A stretch of 64,000 nucleotides of DNA. Source: Agrococcus jejuensis. Its GTDB lineage: Bacteria > Actinomycetota > Actinomycetes > Actinomycetales > Microbacteriaceae. The position numbers and the translations under genes are program-made. Shown piece after piece: positions 43,343-52,030 of the stretch. How positions within the stretch are numbered: position 1 is the stretch's first letter; the number at the start of each line of letters is the position of its first letter. The stretch covers positions 947,830 through 1,011,829 of the forward strand of contig NZ_VEFR01000001.1 in assembly GCF_007679035.1 (NCBI RefSeq), in the 5' to 3' direction. The notes under the pieces are model-generated. The model did not search any database. It saw only the letters and a program-made list of their open reading frames with translations, and was not told the DNA's origin.

Positions 43343-44404
43343 ATGAGCGCCGCACCCGGTCCCCCGACCCTGCCCGACGACTGGACGTCGCGAGCGCCGG
43401 AGCCCGGCGACGTCGATGCGCTCGTGCGTCTGCACGACGACGCGCTCGCAGCAGCCGGCCGCCCCGCGCCGGCCGATCGCGCGCACGAGACGGCACGCGT
43501 CGAGGAGCTCGTCGCGGGGCCGAGCTCGTGGACGAGACGCCAGCTCGTCGCCGGCCCCGAGGGCGAGGCGCCCGCAGCGTGGGCGACCGTGCACGACCGC
43601 GCGGCCGGACGCACGACCGTCGCGCTCGAGGTCGCGGGTCCCGACCGCGTCGCCGCCGACGTCGCCGACGCAGCGGCCGCCGCGATGCTCGCCTGGGCTG
43701 CGGACGCGGCCATCGGCATCGCGCGGCTGCGCGGCGTCGAGCGGACGCAGCTCGACGCGAGCGCCCACAGCGCCGACGCACGCAGCCACCGGTGGCTCGA
43801 GCGCGCCGGCTACCGGCACGTGCGCACCTGGCTGCAGATGTCGAGGCCCGTGACGCCCACCGACGCACCCGCGCCCGAGCCGCGGCCGGGCGTCACGGTG
43901 CGGCGCGTCGCGACCTCGGCATCCGGCATCCCCGTCGCCGCCGACCTGCAGGCCGTGCACCTCGTGCTCGAGCAGTCGTTCGCTGACCACTTCAACTCCT
44001 ATCGCGAGTCGTTCCCCGAGTTCATCGCCCGGCTCCGCGAGGACCAGGGCCACCGCTGGGACCACTGGTGGATCGCGGAGGTCGCGATGGACGACGGCGC
44101 CGTGCTGCCGGGCGGCGCGCTCGTCGCCTCGGCGATGGCGGCCGACGCGAGCGGTGCACGCGGCACGTACGTCGAGTACATCGGCGTGCACCGCCGCGCG
44201 CGGGGCCGCGGCGTGGCGAAGGCGCTGCTCGCAGCCGTGGTCGCGGATGCCGCCGATCGCGACCGCGCGCACGTCGCGCTCGAGGTCGACCGCGACTCCC
44301 CCACGGGCGCCGACGGCCTGTACCGCGCGCTGGGCTGGACGACGGCGCACGAGACGGAGTCGTGGCACGCCGACGTCGCCGTCGAGCCCGGCGAGGACGC
44401 CTGA
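43343..44404 (+). CDS. tandem GNAT acetyltransferase
   Basis: 353-aa protein with two GNAT folds, as in mycothiol synthase. The C-terminal copy is complete: GTYVEYIGVHRRARGRGVAK is the acetyl-CoA motif A, and TGADGLYRALGWTTAHETES motif B. The N-terminal copy (residues ~15-160, WLERAGYRHVRTWLQM) is degenerate in motif A. Substrate unknown; MshD itself is better conserved, so this is a paralogue. GAGGAT 6 nt upstream can act as Shine-Dalgarno or -10 box. Confidence 0.85.
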   Translation: MSAAPGPPTLPDDWTSRAPEPGDVDALVRLHDDALAAAGRPAPADRAHETARVEELVAGPSSWTRRQLVAGPEGEAPAAWATVHDRAAGRTTVALEVAGPDRVAADVADAAAAAMLAWAADAAIGIARLRGVERTQLDASAHSADARSHRWLERAGYRHVRTWLQMSRPVTPTDAPAPEPRPGVTVRRVATSASGIPVAADLQAVHLVLEQSFADHFNSYRESFPEFIARLREDQGHRWDHWWIAEVAMDDGAVLPGGALVASAMAADASGARGTYVEYIGVHRRARGRGVAKALLAAVVADAADRDRAHVALEVDRDSPTGADGLYRALGWTTAHETESWHADVAVEPGEDA

Positions 44405-44470
44405 TCGAGGACGCCCTGCGACATCGGATCGCGAGGAATGCTCGCAGGTGGACGCGAGTTGACTGTCGGC

Positions 44471-45166
44471 ATGCAGGTTGAGATCTGGTCCGACATCGCG
44501 TGCCCCTGGTGCTACATCGGCAAGCGTCGCTTCGAGGAGGCGCTCGCGCAGTTCCCCCACCGCGACGACGTCGAGGTGTCGTACCGGTCGTACCAGCTCG
44601 ACCCCACGCTCCCCGAGCACTACGACGGCACCGAGGCCGAGTACCTCGCCAGCCGCAAGGGCATCCCGGTCGAGCAGGCCGAGCAGATGTTCGCCCACGT
44701 CGCGCAGCAGGCCCGCACCGTCGGCCTCGCCTACGACTTCGAGGCGCTCGTCGTCGCCAACAGCATGAAGGCGCACCAGATCCTGCATCTCGCCAAGGAG
44801 CACGGCGTGCAGTCCGAGGTGAAGGAGGCGCTCCTCGCCGCCCACTTCGAGCAGGGCCGCGACATCGGCGACGAGCGGATGCTCGAGTGCGTCGCATCCG
44901 CCGAGGGCGTGCCCGCCGACGCCATCACGCAGGAGCTCCAGACCGGCTCGCGCATCCCCGCCGTGCAGCAGGACATCGCCGAGGCTCGTGCGCTCGGCAT
45001 CCAGGGCGTGCCGATGGTCGTGCTGGACCGGAAGTTCGGCGTCTCGGGCGCGCAGCCGACGGAGGTCTTCCTCAACGCCCTCACGCAGGCGTACGCCGCG
45101 AGCACGCCGCTGCAGACCGTCGGCGCCGCCGACGGCGAGGTGTGCGGCCCCGACGGCTGCGCCTGA
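44471..45166 (+). CDS. DsbA-family oxidoreductase (FrnE-like)
   Basis: 231-aa cytoplasmic DsbA-fold protein without signal peptide. The redox motif CPWC is in WSDIACPWCYIGKRRFEEAL. QGVPMVVLDRKFGVSGAQP is the cis-Pro stretch of the FrnE branch. FrnE homologues act in oxidative-stress tolerance or as 2-hydroxychromene isomerase-like enzymes. A CGPDGC tail ends the protein. ATG 44471 is preferred to the upstream in-frame start, which adds a poor leader. A strong hairpin follows. Confidence 0.9.
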   Translation: MQVEIWSDIACPWCYIGKRRFEEALAQFPHRDDVEVSYRSYQLDPTLPEHYDGTEAEYLASRKGIPVEQAEQMFAHVAQQARTVGLAYDFEALVVANSMKAHQILHLAKEHGVQSEVKEALLAAHFEQGRDIGDERMLECVASAEGVPADAITQELQTGSRIPAVQQDIAEARALGIQGVPMVVLDRKFGVSGAQPTEVFLNALTQAYAASTPLQTVGAADGEVCGPDGCA

Positions 45167-45184
45167 TCGCTGCCGCGATGTGAC

Positions 45185-45231
45185 GCGCAGCGGGCCGCCG
45201 AGGGAGATCTTCCCTCTGCGGCCCGCTGCGC
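45185..45231 (+). terminator. 14-bp hairpin terminator
   Basis: GCGCAGCGGGCCGC and its perfect complement, with the inner palindrome GAGGGA-GATCT-TCCCTC filling the loop, 18 nt after the FrnE-like stop. Long stable stem. Confidence 0.75.
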
Positions 45232-45265
45232 ATCATCCCGCGACCATCCTCGACTGACCCGCGCG

Positions 45266-45332
45266 CGAATCCGCACGTGAGCGAGACCTCAGACGCATCC
45301 TGCGCTCGAGGCCCTGCTCACGTGCGGATTCG
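45266..45332. repeat. 17-bp inverted repeat between convergent genes
   Basis: CGAATCCGCACGTGAGC (45266-45282) and its perfect complement (45316-45332), 33-nt loop. It lies between the FrnE-like gene and the convergent PPOX gene, 6 nt from the latter's stop. The loop carries GACGCATCCTGCGC, also seen in the 15.1 kb hairpin. Confidence 0.6.
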
Positions 45333-45337
45333 ACGCG

Positions 45338-45730
45338 CTATCCCACCCGCACGCGCGTCGGCGTGACGCGCGCGATCATGCGCAGGTGCCCCTCGTCGTC
45401 GGGCGGCAGCGGCTCGCCGTCGTACTTCACGGCCAGCTGCGTCGCGAGCGACGACGTGGGGTCGTCGGCGAGCTCGACCGTGCCGCGCACCTCGAGGAAG
45501 TGCTCGGGGTCGACGCGCGACGTGATGAGCAGGCTCACGCGATGGTCGCGGCGGATGTTCTGCGTCTTGCGCAGGTGACGCTTCATGGGGATGAGCAGCG
45601 TGTCCCCGTCGCGACCCACCCACACGGCCGTCACCTGCGGCGAGCCGTCGGGCTCGATGGTCGCGAGCGCCGCGACGTTGGGCTCGTCGAGCAGGTCGGC
45701 CGCCTGATCCGGGATGCGGATGCTGCTCAC
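45338..45730 (-). CDS. PPOX-class FMN/F420-dependent oxidoreductase
   Basis: 130-aa split-barrel flavin enzyme of the pyridoxamine-oxidase-like class: NVAALATIEPDGSPQVTAVW, then VSLLITSRVDPEHFLEVRGT. Actinobacterial members often use F420 to reduce biliverdin or other small molecules; the cofactor cannot be assigned. GTG start overlaps the stop of the upstream VOC gene (GTGA). Confidence 0.88.
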   Translation of the reverse strand: MSSIRIPDQAADLLDEPNVAALATIEPDGSPQVTAVWVGRDGDTLLIPMKRHLRKTQNIRRDHRVSLLITSRVDPEHFLEVRGTVELADDPTSSLATQLAVKYDGEPLPPDDEGHLRMIARVTPTRVRVG

Positions 45731-46125
45731 GCCGCACCCTCGGGCTCCTGCGAGCCCTCCATGACGGCGATGACGTTGCCGGCCGGATCGGTCGTCCACG
45801 CGATGTCGGGACCTCGACCGCCGCCGTGCACGATGCCGCGCTCGTCGTGGTGGAACCCGTCGTACCGCAGGAACTCGGCGCCCCTGCCGACGAGATCGTC
45901 GATCGCGGCGGGCAGGTCGGGCACGACGAGGTTGAGGATCGTGAACGCGGCGGGCGCATGGTCGGGCTTCGGGTAGGCGAGCACGTGCCCGCCGCCGGGC
46001 AGCGCGAGCGTGAGCATGCCGCGCTCCTCCTTGACGACGAGGCCGAGCACGTCGCGGTAGAACGTCGCAGCGGCGTCGATGTCGGGCACGGCGAAGCCGC
46101 TGAAGCCTTCGATGTAGTCGGGCAT
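45727..46125 (-). CDS. VOC-family (glyoxalase-like) protein
   Basis: 132-aa vicinal-oxygen-chelate protein: GFSGFAVPDIDAAATFYRDV and LGLVVKEERGMLTLALPGGG in the first beta-alpha-beta unit, DIAWTTDPAGNVIAVME at the end. Family members include glyoxalases, dioxygenases and resistance proteins; no substrate can be given. AGGAGG Shine-Dalgarno upstream of ATG 46125. Coupled to the PPOX gene downstream. Confidence 0.85.
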   Translation of the reverse strand: MPDYIEGFSGFAVPDIDAAATFYRDVLGLVVKEERGMLTLALPGGGHVLAYPKPDHAPAAFTILNLVVPDLPAAIDDLVGRGAEFLRYDGFHHDERGIVHGGGRGPDIAWTTDPAGNVIAVMEGSQEPEGAA

Positions 46126-46225
46126 GGGAGCCACCTCCTGGCTCGACTCTCGTGCAGCGGCGGCCGGTCCGCAACGGGGCCGTGCACCGCTCGCGGCCGC
46201 CCGCCAGCGGTGGCAGGATGCGAAC

Positions 46226-47020
46226 GTGACCGCCCTCGAGCCGCTCGGCGTCAGCACGCACGCGCCGTCGCTGGGTGGGCGCAGCGTGCTCAGCCAACGG
46301 TGGAGCGACGTCGTCTTCCTGCACTGGCGCATCGCACCCGAGCTCGTGGCGCCGCACCTCCCGCCCGGCTGCGTGCCCGACGTCCACGACGGCACGTCGT
46401 GGATCGGCCTCATCGCCTTCCGCATGTCGCGCAGCGCGTTCCTCGGCGGCCCACCTGTGCCGTGGCTCGGCGACTTCCCCGAGGTCAACGTGCGCCTCTA
46501 CGCCGTCGACGGCCTCGGCCGCCGCAGCGTCGTCTTCGCCAGCCTCGATGCCGCGCACCTCGTGCCCGTGCTCGCCGCGCAGGCGCTCTTCGGGCTGCCC
46601 TACCGATGGGCGTCGATGCGCCACGGTCGCAGGGGCGACCTCGTCGCCTACCGCACGCGTCGCCACGGGGCGTCGGCGGCCGCATCGCATCTCATCGTGC
46701 GCCCCGATCCGACCGCCGACGCGGATGCGTCGTTGCGGGACGACCCGCTCGCGACGTTCCTCACCGGTCGCTGGGCGTTCCACGAGCGCCACCTCGGCCG
46801 CACCATCCTGTGCCGCAGCGAGCACGAGCCGTGGCCGCTGCAGCACGCGCGCCTCGAGCACCTCGACGACGCCTTGCTCGCGACCGCGGGGTTCCCCGGC
46901 ATCGCCGAGCGACCGCCGGAGAGCGTGCTGTTCGCGCCGACGGTCGCGACGCGCTTCGGCACGCCGCACGCCCTCGGAGCCCCCACGACCCCCTCGCCCC
47001 CGTCCCCGGTCGGGGAGTAG
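46226..47020 (+). CDS. DUF2071 (YqjF-like) protein
   Basis: 264-aa protein of the DUF2071/YqjF acetoacetate-decarboxylase-like fold: LSQRWSDVVFLHWRIAPELV, LPPGCVPDVHDGTSWIGLIA, FPEVNVRLYAVDG, and the C-terminal EPWPLQHARLEHLDDALLAT. Function unknown. The GTG at 46226 follows a CAGGAT box by 6 nt; the longer frame would run into the divergent VOC gene start. Confidence 0.85.
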   Translation: MTALEPLGVSTHAPSLGGRSVLSQRWSDVVFLHWRIAPELVAPHLPPGCVPDVHDGTSWIGLIAFRMSRSAFLGGPPVPWLGDFPEVNVRLYAVDGLGRRSVVFASLDAAHLVPVLAAQALFGLPYRWASMRHGRRGDLVAYRTRRHGASAAASHLIVRPDPTADADASLRDDPLATFLTGRWAFHERHLGRTILCRSEHEPWPLQHARLEHLDDALLATAGFPGIAERPPESVLFAPTVATRFGTPHALGAPTTPSPPSPVGE

Positions 47021-47023
47021 CGT
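47018..47023 (+). promoter_or_regulatory. -10 box, likely leaderless start
   Basis: TAGCGT, whose TAG is also the stop of the DUF2071 gene, ends 6 nt before the acylphosphatase ATG. Confidence 0.45.
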
Positions 47024-47029
47024 CGCGCC

Positions 47030-47299
47030 ATGGCGAAGCGCGCGGTGGTCCGGGTGCACGGCACCGTGCAGGGCGTCGGATTCCGCTGGGCTGCGAGGGA
47101 CGAGGCGCAGCGCCTCGGCGTCGCGGGCTCGGCCCGCAACCTGCTCGACGGCTCGGTCGAGGTGGTCGTCGAGGGCGACGACGCTGCCGTCGACGACATG
47201 CTCGGCTGGCTGCGGCAGGGACCACCCTCGGCGTCGGTCACGGGCATCGACGCCGTCGCGGAGGAACCGCACGGAGCCTCGGGATTCGTCATCCGCTGA
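47030..47299 (+). CDS. acyP: acylphosphatase
   Basis: 89-aa enzyme that hydrolyses acyl phosphates. The anion-binding loop and catalytic Arg are in VHGTVQGVGFRWAARDEAQR, and the catalytic Asn in GSARNLLDGSVEVVVEG. Full length. It lies 9 bp after the DUF2071 gene and 20 bp before the next gene on the same strand. Confidence 0.95.
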   Translation: MAKRAVVRVHGTVQGVGFRWAARDEAQRLGVAGSARNLLDGSVEVVVEGDDAAVDDMLGWLRQGPPSASVTGIDAVAEEPHGASGFVIR

Positions 47300-47319
47300 T
47301 CCACCGAAGGAGGACGCGC

Positions 47320-48477
47320 ATGGACGCGTGGCGCACGATCGACGACCGGCTGCACGCGTGGTTCGCGGCGCCGTCGCACGCTGCAGGCGCGGCGCTGCTG
47401 CCACGCATCGTCGCGATCGCGGGGCGCGTCGTCGACGTCGACGTGCGCGCCGGCGGCGTGCGCGTGCGGCTCGATCGGGAGGATGCGAGCCTCTCGCCCG
47501 CCATCTCGGCCGCCGCCGACGAGCTGGGCCTCTCCCCCGCGCCGCACGCGCTGCAGGCCATGCGCGTCGTGCTCGAGACGCCCGACCCGGACCGCGTCGC
47601 GCCGTTCTGGGCGCTCGCGCTCGGCTACGACCGCGAGGGCGCCGTGCTGCGCGATCCCTGGCGCCGCGACCTGCCGCTCGTGCTCGAGCACGACCGCGAG
47701 GCGCGCCCGCTGCGCGATCGCATCCACGTCGACGTCGTGCGGCCGAGCGCCGCGATCCAGTCGATCGTCGACGCCGTCGGCCCCGCGACCGGCCCGTACG
47801 GGCTGCGGCACGCGGATCCCGACGGCATCGAGGTCGACGCCGTGCCCGGCGACCCGCTCGCGGGCGCGGAGGACTGGTGGACGCTGTTCGCCGCCGTCGC
47901 CCGCTACGCCACGACGCCCGAGCAGGCCGTCGTGCTCGCCGAGCGCGCTGCATCCCTCGCCGACGAGGCGGGCGAGCGGCTCGGCATCGACGTGCGCCCG
48001 GGGTCGGTGACGCTCGACGGGGGCAAGGACGTCTGGGAGGACGACGACGGCGCCCGCCCCGCCTTCGTCGCGCTCGCCGCCGCCGTGCAGCGGGCGGCGC
48101 GGGACCTCGGCGCGACGCCGCTGCCCGCGGACCTGCGCTTCGTGCAGCTGGGCTTCGACGCCGTCGACGTCGCGGGATCGCGATCGATCTGGCGAGCGCT
48201 GCTCGCCGCGGAGCGCGACCCGCGCGAGCACGTCACCGACCTCGTCGACCCGCTCGGCCTCGGGCACGTGCTCTTCCTGCAGGACCTGGATGCGGACGAG
48301 ACCGAGCGTCGAGCGCAGCGCCCGCGCGTGCGCGTGGAGGTGCTGGTGCCAGCCGACGCGCTCGACGCGCGACTCGACGCGATCGTCGCAGCTGGCGGAC
48401 GCGTGCTCGAGCACCGCGACGGACGCGCGACGATCGCCGACGCCGACGGGCCGATCGCCGTGCTCGTGGCGGGCTAG
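47320..48477 (+). CDS. pterin-dehydratase-like/VOC multidomain protein
   Basis: 385-aa protein. Residues ~20-80 (RIVAIAGRVVDVDVRAGGVR, SLSPAISAAADELGLSPAPH) resemble the pterin carbinolamine dehydratase-like domain found fused to VOC proteins in actinobacteria. Two Glyoxalase_6-type VOC regions follow (LETPDPDRVAPFWALALGYD near 88 and LRFVQLGFDAVDVAGSRSIW near 270). Function unknown. GAAGGAGG Shine-Dalgarno. It overlaps the convergent membrane protein gene by 4 bp. Confidence 0.82.
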   Translation: MDAWRTIDDRLHAWFAAPSHAAGAALLPRIVAIAGRVVDVDVRAGGVRVRLDREDASLSPAISAAADELGLSPAPHALQAMRVVLETPDPDRVAPFWALALGYDREGAVLRDPWRRDLPLVLEHDREARPLRDRIHVDVVRPSAAIQSIVDAVGPATGPYGLRHADPDGIEVDAVPGDPLAGAEDWWTLFAAVARYATTPEQAVVLAERAASLADEAGERLGIDVRPGSVTLDGGKDVWEDDDGARPAFVALAAAVQRAARDLGATPLPADLRFVQLGFDAVDVAGSRSIWRALLAAERDPREHVTDLVDPLGLGHVLFLQDLDADETERRAQRPRVRVEVLVPADALDARLDAIVAAGGRVLEHRDGRATIADADGPIAVLVAG

Positions 48478-49199
48478 GCGCCTGCTGCTCGCGTCGCCCG
48501 GCGCCGCTGCGCCGACCGGAACATCAGCAGCCACACGACCGCCACCACGACGGAGGCGCCCGCGAGCACGAGCGCACGCGGCCCCGTGACGTCGGCCCCG
48601 GCGATCGCGACCGACAGCACCGCCTGGGCGACGCCCGCCGTGATCCACCGCTGCCACCAGGCGCCGGTGCCGAGGTAGCCGAGCAGCACCGACAGCGCGA
48701 GCGAGAGCACGAGCGTGGCGACGATCGTCGCGCCATCGTCGAGCTCGAGGCGCCACGCCGCCCAGACGAGGCCGACGCCGAGGCTCGCACCCATGCGTCC
48801 CAGTCGCGGCTCGACGAGCGGCTGCAGCGTGCCGCGCCAGCCGAGCTCGAGCGCGAACGCGAGCGGGATCGCGGCGAGCCAGAGCGGCAGCACGTCGACG
48901 GGCGCCGACGACGGCGCCGGCACGAGCAGCCACCCGATCCACGTGAGCGCGGCGAGCGCCGCCGCGGCGACGGCGCCGAGGATCGTGTGGGCGACGAGCT
49001 GCCGGCGCGGCACGGGCGCCGGGAGCATGATCGCGAGGGTGCGACGGCCGACGAGCCAGGTCACGCCTGCGGCGAAGGCCGGCACGAGCCACACGAGCGA
49101 CGCCTGCAGCACCGTCGCGTCGGGCACGAACGCCCGCATGGCGCCGCCGGCGGAGAACGCGGCGACCACGTAGGCCGCCACCGCCCACCAGGGGCTCAT
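48474..49199 (-). CDS. CPBP-like intramembrane protease homologue, probably inactive
   Basis: 241-aa, about seven-helix protein. LAFALELGWRGTLQPLVEPR resembles the EExxWRG motif of CPBP (Abi/CAAX) proteases with one Glu missing, and the later FxxxH is not found (VWAAWRLE instead). Thus a diverged, perhaps non-catalytic member. ATG overlaps the ddl stop (ATGA), making it the last gene of the long leuC operon. Confidence 0.7.
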   Translation of the reverse strand: MSPWWAVAAYVVAAFSAGGAMRAFVPDATVLQASLVWLVPAFAAGVTWLVGRRTLAIMLPAPVPRRQLVAHTILGAVAAAALAALTWIGWLLVPAPSSAPVDVLPLWLAAIPLAFALELGWRGTLQPLVEPRLGRMGASLGVGLVWAAWRLELDDGATIVATLVLSLALSVLLGYLGTGAWWQRWITAGVAQAVLSVAIAGADVTGPRALVLAGASVVVAVVWLLMFRSAQRRRATRAAGA

Positions 49200-50284
49200 C
49201 GCTCCTCCGCGAGCCCCAGCTCGACGAGCTCGGTGATGAGGTCGCCGTAGCCGATGCCCGTCGCGCCCCACGCGAGGGGGAACATCGAGATCGTGGTGAA
49301 GCCGGGCATGGTGTTGATCTCGTTCACGACGACGCCGTGCTCGTCGGAGACGAAGAAGTCGACGCGCGCCAGCCCGGAGCCCTCGATGGCCTCGAACGCT
49401 CGGATCGCCGTCTGCTGCACCGCGGCGAGCATGCGCTCGTCGAGGTCGGCCGGGCAGACGACCTTCGCGCGGTCGGGGTCGACGTACTTCGCGTCGAAGT
49501 CGTAGAACTCGCCCGGCCGCAGCACGATCTCGCCGGGCAGCGACGCGCGGGGCATCGCCCCGTCACGGCCCTGCAGCACGGCCACCTCGACCTCGCGGCC
49601 CGGGCATCCCGCCTCGATGAGCACGCGGGAGTCCTCGGCGAACGCCTCGCGCATGGCGCCGTCGAGGTCGATGAGCGACGTGACGCGCGAGACGCCCACG
49701 CTCGAGCCGGCGCGTGCCGGCTTCACGAACAGCGGCAGCGTGAGGTCGCCCAGGCGCGTGCGGATCGACTCGGGGTCGGACTCCCACTCGCGCCGCTGCA
49801 CCGTGATCCACGGCGCGACCGTGATGCCCGCGTGCGCGAGCACGGTCTTCGTGAAGTGCTTGTCCATGCCGACGGCGCTCGCGAGCACGCCGTTGCCGAC
49901 GTACGGGATGCCGGCGAGCTCGAGCATGCCCTGCACGGTGCCGTCCTCGCCGAAGCGGCCGTGGAGGATCGGGAACACGACGTCGACGTCGCCGAGCGAG
50001 CGCAGCGCACCCTCGGCATCGACGGCGACGAGCTCGCGCGAGTCGGTCGTGGCGGGCAGCAGCACGCGGTCGCCGTCGCCCACCTCGGGCATGCGGTCGA
50101 GCGTCATCGACTCGGGGTCGTCGGGCTGCAGCACGAGCGCGCCCGAGCGGGTGATGCCGATCGGCACCACGTCGAAGCGGTCGCGGTCGATGTGGGCGAG
50201 CACGCTGCCTGCGGTGGCGCACGAGATCGCGTGCTCGCTCGAACGGCCGCCGAAGAGCAGGGCGACGCGGATGCGGTCGGTCAC
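49196..50284 (-). CDS. ddl: D-alanine--D-alanine ligase
   Basis: 362-aa ATP-grasp enzyme that makes D-Ala-D-Ala for peptidoglycan. LLFGGRSSEHAISCATAGSV is the N-terminal signature, VFPILHGRFGEDGTVQGMLE the substrate loop, FVKPARAGSSVGVSRV the ATP-grasp part and VNEINTMPGFTTISMFP the C-terminal signature with the metal site. The Phe in SMFPL near the omega loop is typical of D-Lac-type? VanA-like Ddl, but vancomycin resistance cannot be inferred from this alone. GTG start overlaps the gpsA stop (GTGA). Confidence 0.95.
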   Translation of the reverse strand: MTDRIRVALLFGGRSSEHAISCATAGSVLAHIDRDRFDVVPIGITRSGALVLQPDDPESMTLDRMPEVGDGDRVLLPATTDSRELVAVDAEGALRSLGDVDVVFPILHGRFGEDGTVQGMLELAGIPYVGNGVLASAVGMDKHFTKTVLAHAGITVAPWITVQRREWESDPESIRTRLGDLTLPLFVKPARAGSSVGVSRVTSLIDLDGAMREAFAEDSRVLIEAGCPGREVEVAVLQGRDGAMPRASLPGEIVLRPGEFYDFDAKYVDPDRAKVVCPADLDERMLAAVQQTAIRAFEAIEGSGLARVDFFVSDEHGVVVNEINTMPGFTTISMFPLAWGATGIGYGDLITELVELGLAEER

Positions 50285-51291
50285 GAGAGCATCTCCAGGG
50301 TGGGCTCGGCGTCGTCGGTCGTGAGGTGCGGGGCGATGTCCTTCGGATCCATCGCCTCGTCGATCACGAGCCGCACCTGCTCGAGGATGGGCATCGGGAT
50401 GCCGCGGGCGGCGGCGAGCTCGGCGACGGGCGCGATCGACGACAGGCCCTCGGCGACCTGGTTCATGCGCGCGACGACGTCCTGCCGCGAGTAGCCGAGG
50501 CCGAGCAGTCGGCCCGCGGTGAAGTTGCGCGACAGGGGCGACGCGCAGGTGGCGATGAGGTCGCCGAGGCCCGCGAGCCCCTGCATCGTCTCGGGCTTCG
50601 CGCCGTGCGCGACGGCGAAGGCCGTGAGCTCCGCGAGGCCGCGGGTGATGATCGACGCCTTCGTGTTCTCGCCGTAGCCGACGCCGTCGACGATGCCGAT
50701 CGCCACGGCGACGAGGTTCTTCAGCACGCCGCCGAACTCGGTGCCGATGACGTCGTCGTTGACGAACGAGTGGAAGTAGTCGTTGCGGGCGACGCGGGCG
50801 ACGGCCTTCGCCGTCTCGATGTCGCTGCACGAGACGACGGCCGCGGTGGGATGCTCCTGCGCGATCTCGAGCGCGAGGTTCGGGCCCGACACGACGGCGA
50901 CGCGCTCGGGGCCGACGTGCGCGGCCTCGGCGATGACCTCGCTCATGCGCAGGCGCGAGCCCGCCTCGACGCCCTTCATGAGGCTCACGAGCGGCACGCC
51001 CTCCGGCAGCACGGGCAGCAGGCTCGCGAGCGTGGCGCGCAGCTGCTGGCTCGGCACGGCGAGGTAGACCTGCTGCGCCCCCGCGACCGCGGCGGCCGCA
51101 TCCGACGTCGCCGTGAGCGAGTCCGGCAGCGTGATGCCGGGCAGGTAGCGCGTGTTGCGCCGCGACTCCGCGATCTCGCGCGCCGCCTCGGGCCTGCGCG
51201 CCCACATCGTCACGCGGTTGCCGCCGTCGGCGAGCACCTTCGCGAACGTCGTGCCCCACGATCCGGCTCCGAGCACCGCGACGTCAGCCAT
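50281..51291 (-). CDS. gpsA: glycerol-3-phosphate dehydrogenase [NAD(P)+]
   Basis: 336-aa enzyme supplying sn-glycerol-3-phosphate for phospholipids. VAVLGAGSWGTTFAKVLADG is the NAD(P) motif, SLMKGVEAGSRLRMSEVIAE the conserved central part, GVLKNLVAVAIGIVDGVGYG the catalytic Lys region, and GLGDLIATCASPLSRN the C-terminal signature. The ATG lies 8 bp inside the plsC-like gene and the stop overlaps ddl. Confidence 0.96.
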   Translation of the reverse strand: MADVAVLGAGSWGTTFAKVLADGGNRVTMWARRPEAAREIAESRRNTRYLPGITLPDSLTATSDAAAAVAGAQQVYLAVPSQQLRATLASLLPVLPEGVPLVSLMKGVEAGSRLRMSEVIAEAAHVGPERVAVVSGPNLALEIAQEHPTAAVVSCSDIETAKAVARVARNDYFHSFVNDDVIGTEFGGVLKNLVAVAIGIVDGVGYGENTKASIITRGLAELTAFAVAHGAKPETMQGLAGLGDLIATCASPLSRNFTAGRLLGLGYSRQDVVARMNQVAEGLSSIAPVAELAAARGIPMPILEQVRLVIDEAMDPKDIAPHLTTDDAEPTLEMLS

Positions 51292-52030
51292 CGAACCGTC
51301 CCGTCTCGCTCTGCCCGCGCTTCGCGGGATCCCAGCGCTCGGCGGGCGGCTCGGCGCCGCGCAGCTCGCCGAGCATGCCCGTGATCGTCTGCATGACGGC
51401 CTCGGTCGCACCCAGCAGCGTGGCCTGGTCGAGAGATCCCCTGCGGTACGCGTCGAGGTCGACGGGCTCGCCGAAGACCACGTCGATGCGCTTGCGCGGG
51501 AACGGCCGGATGCCCTTGGCGTACCGGGGCATGAGCTCCTGGGCACCCCAGTGGGCGACGGGGATGACGGGCACGCCGGCCTGCAGCGCCATGCGCACGG
51601 CACCCGTCTTGCCCCGCATGGGCCACAGCTCGGGGTCGCGGGTGAGCGTGCCCTCCGGGTAGATGATGACGGCGAGCTCGTCGGCGACGAGGGCTCGCGC
51701 GGCCGCCATCGGGTCGGCGCCGCGGGCGATGCCGCCGCGGTCGACCGGGATCTGGCCCGTCGCGCGCATGATCCGGCCGAGCAGAGGCACGCGGAACAGG
51801 CTCTCCTTGGCCAGGAACCGCGGCGCCCGTCCCGCCTTCCACACGGCGGTGCCGACCACGAGCGGGTCGATCTCGCTGTAGTGGTTCGGGGCGAGCACGA
51901 ACGCGCCGCGCTGCGGCAGTCGCTCCGCGTGATGCAGGCGCACGTCGGCGACGGCCGTGATGAACGGCACGACCGCGCCGGCGAGCACCCGGAACGCGGG
52001 CGTGCGCTCGCTGCGGCGGGGCATGGTCAT
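51284..52030 (-). CDS. 1-acyl-glycerol-3-phosphate acyltransferase (PlsC-like)
   Basis: 248-aa membrane-associated acyltransferase. The HX4D motif is NHYSEID, and YPEGTLTRDPELWPM is the glycerol-phosphate-binding motif III. It makes phosphatidic acid from lysophosphatidic acid, next to gpsA which supplies the backbone. ATG overlaps the murA stop (ATGA). A second ATG two codons on is possible. Confidence 0.92.
   Translation of the reverse strand: MTMPRRSERTPAFRVLAGAVVPFITAVADVRLHHAERLPQRGAFVLAPNHYSEIDPLVVGTAVWKAGRAPRFLAKESLFRVPLLGRIMRATGQIPVDRGGIARGADPMAAARALVADELAVIIYPEGTLTRDPELWPMRGKTGAVRMALQAGVPVIPVAHWGAQELMPRYAKGIRPFPRKRIDVVFGEPVDLDAYRRGSLDQATLLGATEAVMQTITGMLGELRGAEPPAERWDPAKRGQSETGRFDG

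Noticed and set aside
49196..50284. Ddl as a D-Ala-D-Lac ligase
   Set aside because: No vanH/vanX-type genes nearby and the overall sequence fits ordinary actinobacterial Ddl; specificity cannot be read from the omega loop by eye.
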